Positions 59,440 through 64,000 of a stretch of DNA of 64,000 bases are shown here, piece after piece. Origin of the DNA: Glandiceps talaboti (lineage: Eukaryota > Hemichordata > Enteropneusta > Spengelidae). Within the stretch, counting starts at the first letter, position 1; every line of letters starts with the position of its first letter. The translations under genes and the position numbers were made by a program. The stretch covers positions 17,048,746-17,112,745 of the forward strand of contig NC_135555.1 in the NCBI RefSeq assembly GCF_964340395.1, written 5' to 3'. Below the pieces are notes generated by a model. The model had not been told where the DNA came from and ran no database searches. It worked only from the letters and a program-made list of their open reading frames with translations.

Positions 59440-60400
59440 AAGCTTCTATGCTTGGTAGTCAAGTGAACAGATTTTGCTGCAATTTCCTATCAATTTCTAT
59501 TGGGTCTAACAGACTACTAGGGTACTGCTATATAAAGGTGATTGTCTAGAATCAAGCTACGATGTTTAGCAGTGTTTTTGCTAAGGGCGGTAAGTAGGTA
59601 AAATCTACCTGGGTTCCCAAACAAAATTACCATAGACTCTATGGCGAAGTTCTGCCATTTTTACCCCTTTCTCCCTTTCTGTTACCAGGGTTATCCAACC
59701 ATGGCAAAAACACTGTTATGTTCTGTAGACTACTGCTAATTTGGTAGTCTAGATACAATGTTTAATAGTCTATGTGACCTGGACTACTGCTAATTTGGTA
59801 GTCTAGATACAATGTTTAGTAGTCTATGTGGCCTGGACTTCTGCTAATTTGGTAGTCTAGATACAATGTTTAGTAGTCTATGTGCCCTGGACTAGAGCTA
59901 ATTGGGTAGTCTGGATACACTGTTTTAATAGACTATGTGCCCTGGACTACTGTTAATTTGGTAGTCAAGATACAATGTTTAGTAGTCTATGTGGCCTGTA
60001 CTACTGCTAAATTTGAGCTCTGCCAATATCAGAGCTTGTATTGAACTTGTATGCACGGTAGCCAGATTTAGCCAAGTGAACTGTTTCAACTAGTTTTCTA
60101 TTAATTTCTATCTAACAGACTACTACCATATAAAGTTATATAGTCTAGACTAGATCCAATGTATATTAGTCTATGTTCCCTAGCCTACTTCTAAATTTGA
60201 GACCTACCAATATCAGAGATTGAATGTATGTTGCCCGATGTCGCCATGTCAACTGTATTATTCTGTACTTCTCTATCATTTCCCATTGGTCTTTTAAACA
60301 GACTGCAACCATATAAAGTTGATAGTCTAGATACTATGTGTAGTCAAGGGGGGGGGGGGGTGCTGTGTGCTGTGTGCTCTAGACTATCGCTAATTTTGAG
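59440..60400 (+). repeat. Degenerate tandem repeat, about 60-bp core period
   Basis: The best units lie at 59720-60010 and share CTGGACTACTGCTAATTTGG, TAGTCTAGATACAATGTTTA and GTAGTCTATGTG. More diverged relatives continue to about 60400, where a 13-G run (60348-60360) interrupts. A copy of dispersed family C lies inside at 59585-59717. Confidence 0.85.
59585..59717 (+). repeat. Dispersed repeat family C, copy 1
   Basis: Shares GTAAAATCTA, a GTTACCAGGGTTA-type block and GCCAAAACACTGT/GGCAAAAACACTGT end with 60838-60937, and a looser version with 62690-62880 (AAAATCTA...TACTAGGGTT...GTAAAAACC). Class unknown. Confidence 0.5.
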
Positions 60401-60837
60401 CCCTGGTAGGTCTCAGATTTAAGACTAACAAGGTTTGTTAGTTTTAAAGGGAGAGCTGTGTTTACCATTGAGTGTATTTGTGATAACAGATGAGAAATGT
60501 GAAAACATATCTGATTAACTAGTTTGCATACAATTGGCATATCTTTGGACGGTCGCGGTATGCCATATTAGATAGTGAGATAGCTTTATTTTACCATAGA
60601 ATAATTCACATCATAAATGTATGACTTAGGTCAACAAATTGACATGACTTCACACTAAATGACTGCTTTGGCTTTTCAATTTTTTTTTATAGTTTTTATT
60701 GTGTACTGTATTTGTGAGTGGAAAGATAGGTCAGAATGTCATGAGTATGTGCGAATTAGGGTGGGTTGTGGGGGTGATTATGAAGTTTTTTTGTTTTTTT
60801 GTGAGGAGCAATATATAAATGGATGAGTGGTTTTGTA

Positions 60838-60937
60838 AGGCTGGTAAGCCGAGTAAAATCTATTGGTTAAATTATGGAATGTTACCAGATCGCTCTCCTC
60901 TGTTACTAGGGTTACCAAAACTTGCCAAAACACTGTA
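60838..60937 (+). repeat. Dispersed repeat family C, copy 2
   Basis: GGTAAGCCGAGTAAAATCTA, then GTTACTAGGGTTACCAAAAC, then TTGCCAAAACACTGT. Same order as in copy 1, with a shorter middle. Confidence 0.5.
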
Positions 60938-61045
60938 GAATGTTGAGAACGAGTGATATGGTAACTAACAGAATTTCATTTCTTGTTTCCTGTATGTGTA
61001 AAAATAACTACCTCTGGAAGAGTATGTGGAGTCATTCAGCTATCT

Positions 61046-61114
61046 GTCTGTGTCTGTCTGTCTGTCAGTCAGTCTGTCTGTCTGTCAGTCTGTCTGCCTG
61101 TCTGTCTCTGTCCC

Positions 61115-61179
<65 letters not shown>

Positions 61180-61226
61180 GTTTCTATCTCTCTCTCTCTC
61201 TCTCTCTCTCAATCTCTCTCTCTCTC
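61046..61226 (+). repeat. (CTGT)n plus (CT)n compound microsatellite
   Basis: CTGT/CAGT units to about 61176, then CT units to about 61226 with one AA break. Cys/Leu/Ser frames in all phases through it are artefacts. Confidence 0.95.
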
Positions 61227-61493
61227 CCCTCTTTCCTCTACCTTTTTCTAGTACTCCTCTATCAAATACAACTTGTTCATCTTTCGTTTGCATAAATAAT
61301 GTAACAGGTTGCCTGAAACAATACTAATTCTTTTATTGTTCCACTGTTTATTATGTGAGTGACATCCTGTTTGTTATATGTTGTATTTTCCTTTGTGGTG
61401 TAAATTTCAGTCAGCATTTGTTATGATAACAGCCATATCTCTGTCTTTTTAAGCTTCCAGTCAGACTAAGAATCATGGCTGTACTAGCAGTGA

Positions 61494-61499
61494 AATAAA
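61494..61499 (+). terminator. Candidate poly(A) signal AATAAA, plus strand
   Basis: Canonical hexamer about 45 bp after an acceptor-like TTTTTAAGCTTCCAG (to 61460). A small terminal exon of the THTPA-like gene at 61461-61520 is possible but unproven. Confidence 0.25.
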
Positions 61500-61519
61500 T
61501 CCATTGTTTGAAACCACTA

Positions 61520-62804
61520 GATGGTTTTATTGCTCATTTTCATTCCAGCTTAAATATTATTGTATTGTATATTAAAAAGAAAACAGAATGTAAAATGTCC
61601 TTTGTTTAAAAAAAAAATGTGATCATGGAGCTTCTGTCAAAATATGAGGACACCCCTAGCCCTAACACTTGTAGGTTACTAACATCTTCAAGTTCATTTG
61701 CAAGTTGTGGTCACATCTGTACTATATTTCAATCTCCCCCCACCATCATCCATATGTCAGATCTGAACCCATACATGTTGTGTTTTCTTGTACTTTTTGC
61801 CAAATAATAAATTATATACATGTAACATGAAAGAATCTCCCTATCTGAAATTTTGAAAAGTAGTTAGAGCGTAGTTTGCAGGTGTACTTTATGTAGTTCA
61901 ATTAGGATTTTACAGGGTTGCTCTTCCAAAATCATATCACATACATGATACATTTATTCAAATTTCACCCTCCCTCAGTTGTGAAAAGCATAATTCATAC
62001 CCGGGGTAGCAGTACTTGGCTCTTCTGTAAATATAGCATTGGTTGCTCATGTTCCTGTACTTTGTATAGTATTTCCCCTCAGTGGTGGAACCTTGTGTAT
62101 ATCCCATACGCTCGCCACAAATGTAATTCTCGATACCTGAGATAGAATGTTACTGCCTAGGTGCATCGTAAAAATAACAGACATTCGATTTCTTAGTAAT
62201 GAAATTTTCAACTCACAGAGTCAAAATATTTCTTGGAAGCAAATCCCAATTTTTTGCAGACGTCTTGTCAGCATCGTCAAGGGTGTACTACAGTGGGCAT
62301 GTCCCGCATTCGATTTCTTGGTCAACACCACAACTTCCGCTCCACGTGCTTCACATGCATTACTATAGGCGAGTGTGAAAATAATTTGACCTTCTTGTTC
62401 TATTTTGACTCTCTAGCATGAGGTGAAATGCTATTGCAGGTACCGAGAATTGTAGTTTGGAAAAAAACAAAAACGAAAGCTAACTAAAACCTTCTTGAGG
62501 TTGTACCTGTAAGTTGAATTTGTAAACAATCTCAGTACCGAGTATGAAGTTGAAGGAAACTTGGGAACATTTTCAGCATATGTTCATAGCCACAAGGTTA
62601 TAATCGGTCACTTACCAACAAGAAAATCTGTGTTTTCTGAAGATCTGACCTTTTGAATGAATTTTGAAAGTATGGAAAGCGTACAGGTCTAGGTAGTGGT
62701 TTTGTTGAAGTTAGAAGATAAAATCTAGGGGAGTTCCCCCACGTATTTACTGGGGTTTCCACCAATATTAAGATACAGGGTATGTAAATATATGTAAATT
62801 TTGC

Positions 62805-62841
<37 letters not shown>

Positions 62842-64000
62842 ATACTAGGGTTCCATACGGTTGTAAAAACCTTGAAATCTGTAGATTTTTAGAATGAGTT
62901 TGACGTGAACATATTGGTTATAACTCTTTATCGATAAGCGAATACAAAAAAATAGCTATAATATCCTACTGGGTTTCGAATCAAATGATTTTCATCAGTA
63001 ACATAAAATATTGGTGAGAGATGCAGTTATACATCGTATTTGTTACCCACTTCACATATATATATTATTCCATACGTGTTTTATGATGCAAACTGTATAT
63101 TATGTATGAAGAAAATGAATTTCATTAAAATCCTGTCCTCAGTACTTGAATTTTCAGTTTTTTTTCCCCAATTGGGTTCATTTTCGCCTAGAATCGGTAA
63201 TACAATATGCTCCTCTGCCATCATTTATTTAGGATTGACATCAGCTAACTTTTTAATCTGTTGGACTCAAGTCATACAGTGACTTGATTATAATAAATAC
63301 TGTCATGCCATCGAGACTATACTACAATTAATAATATAAGATGCAGCACAACAAAAAACAGAAACAAAAATGTTTGACCTTCAAGTGGAGATGAAACAAG
63401 TCAAAGTCCAGTGCCTGTATAACTCCTTCAGTATAAAAGTATATCGGTTAGAACCAACAACATCTGTTACATTGAGTGATCTACCCGACCACATGTTTCC
63501 ATCTTAATTAAAGTCACTTCTTTGTTCCAGTTAATTCTCCAAATGCGCTTTAATTTTCATTCGCGATTGTTTGATGTTTCTGCTATTGTACGAGTGATGG
63601 GAAACAACCACTCTTTGAAATTCGGGTCATACAGATGTTGCAGTATTATCCCCATGTCCTCTAAATATTGTAATCTCTCTTTGGGTAACTTGTTTATCTG
63701 CTAGCATTTGATCCCATCAAGGTGTCAAGGCTGTTGACATTTCATTAACAAACAAAGCTGGTGACAAGCTAATTCTGGTTCTTCAGGTCTGTTGGGTTCT
63801 ATTTCTTTTCTTTCTTTCTTTTTTTTTTTGAGGGGGAGGGGGCAGAGACCCCTTTTTAACCTATTGCTGTAGTGTTTAGTAGTTTGAGTGAATCATAATC
63901 AGATTTATGAAAATAATTTTGGGGGGAAAATAGGTCAACTTATTCAAATTCAGTAAAAGCGTATACATTTTCAAAAATAATCCTTTTTTAACCAACTGTT
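61520..64000. other. Non-coding DNA at right edge, with a T32 tract
   Basis: No recognisable gene on either strand. A run of 32 T lies at 62809-62840 inside a loose family C copy (62690-62880). Short frames at 61619-61807, 61918-62421, 63040-63282 and 63522-63704 have no domain. Confidence 0.45.

Noticed and set aside
60922-61327. Overlapping Cys/Leu/Ser frames near 61 kb
   Set aside because: All three phases are open because of the (CTGT)n/(CT)n compound microsatellite.

Overview
The window reads as nuclear DNA of a bilaterian invertebrate. It has split genes with GT/AG introns, AT-rich non-coding DNA full of micro- and minisatellites and small inverted-repeat elements, and a four-homeodomain ZFHX-class protein. 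I cannot fix the phylum from the sequence; a lophotrochozoan or an invertebrate deuterostome both fit. There is no bacterial, plasmid, phage, viral or CRISPR content and I see no rRNA or tRNA gene.

Two genes can be supported. (1) A minus-strand ZFHX3/ZFHX4-type transcription factor (about 3130 aa, about 25 zinc fingers and four homeodomains) is encoded in one uninterrupted 9.4 kb exon at 20762-30154. It is preceded by a splice acceptor at 30229-30230 in the 5' UTR, so at least one upstream non-coding exon exists. (2) A plus-strand CYTH-fold thiamine-triphosphatase (THTPA-like) gene has its first coding exon at 54692-55262 and a probable second exon at 58529-58616. The two genes are transcribed away from each other, and the best candidate donor for the ZFHX leader exon (54371/54370) lies about 320 bp from the THTPA start codon. 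A shared bidirectional promoter at about 54.0-54.7 kb is therefore likely. From memory, human ZFHX2 and THTPA are also neighbours on 14q11.2, so this looks like a very old gene pair.

Layout: 1-16 kb is gene-free and repeat-rich, with a 356-bp full palindrome, a 133-bp hairpin, a duplicated trinucleotide array and two copies of an element carrying an AG/GGGA satellite. 16.1-17.3 kb is a 40-bp minisatellite. 17.3-20.8 kb is the probable ZFHX 3' UTR. 20.8-30.2 kb is the ZFHX coding exon. 30.2-54.4 kb is the inferred first intron: its first half holds repeats, and 44-50 kb holds TAAT/ATTTGCAT-rich, enhancer-like sequence. 54.0-54.7 kb is the promoter. 54.7-61.5 kb is the THTPA gene and its downstream repeats. 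61.5-64 kb has no recognisable gene.

The most noteworthy points are the ZFHX-THTPA head-to-head linkage, the single giant coding exon, the apparent lack of the C-terminal fingers known in vertebrate ZFHX3/4, the full-palindrome TTAA-bounded element, and a duplicated palindromic POU-type octamer site inside the inferred intron. I did not find a clearly new biological system.
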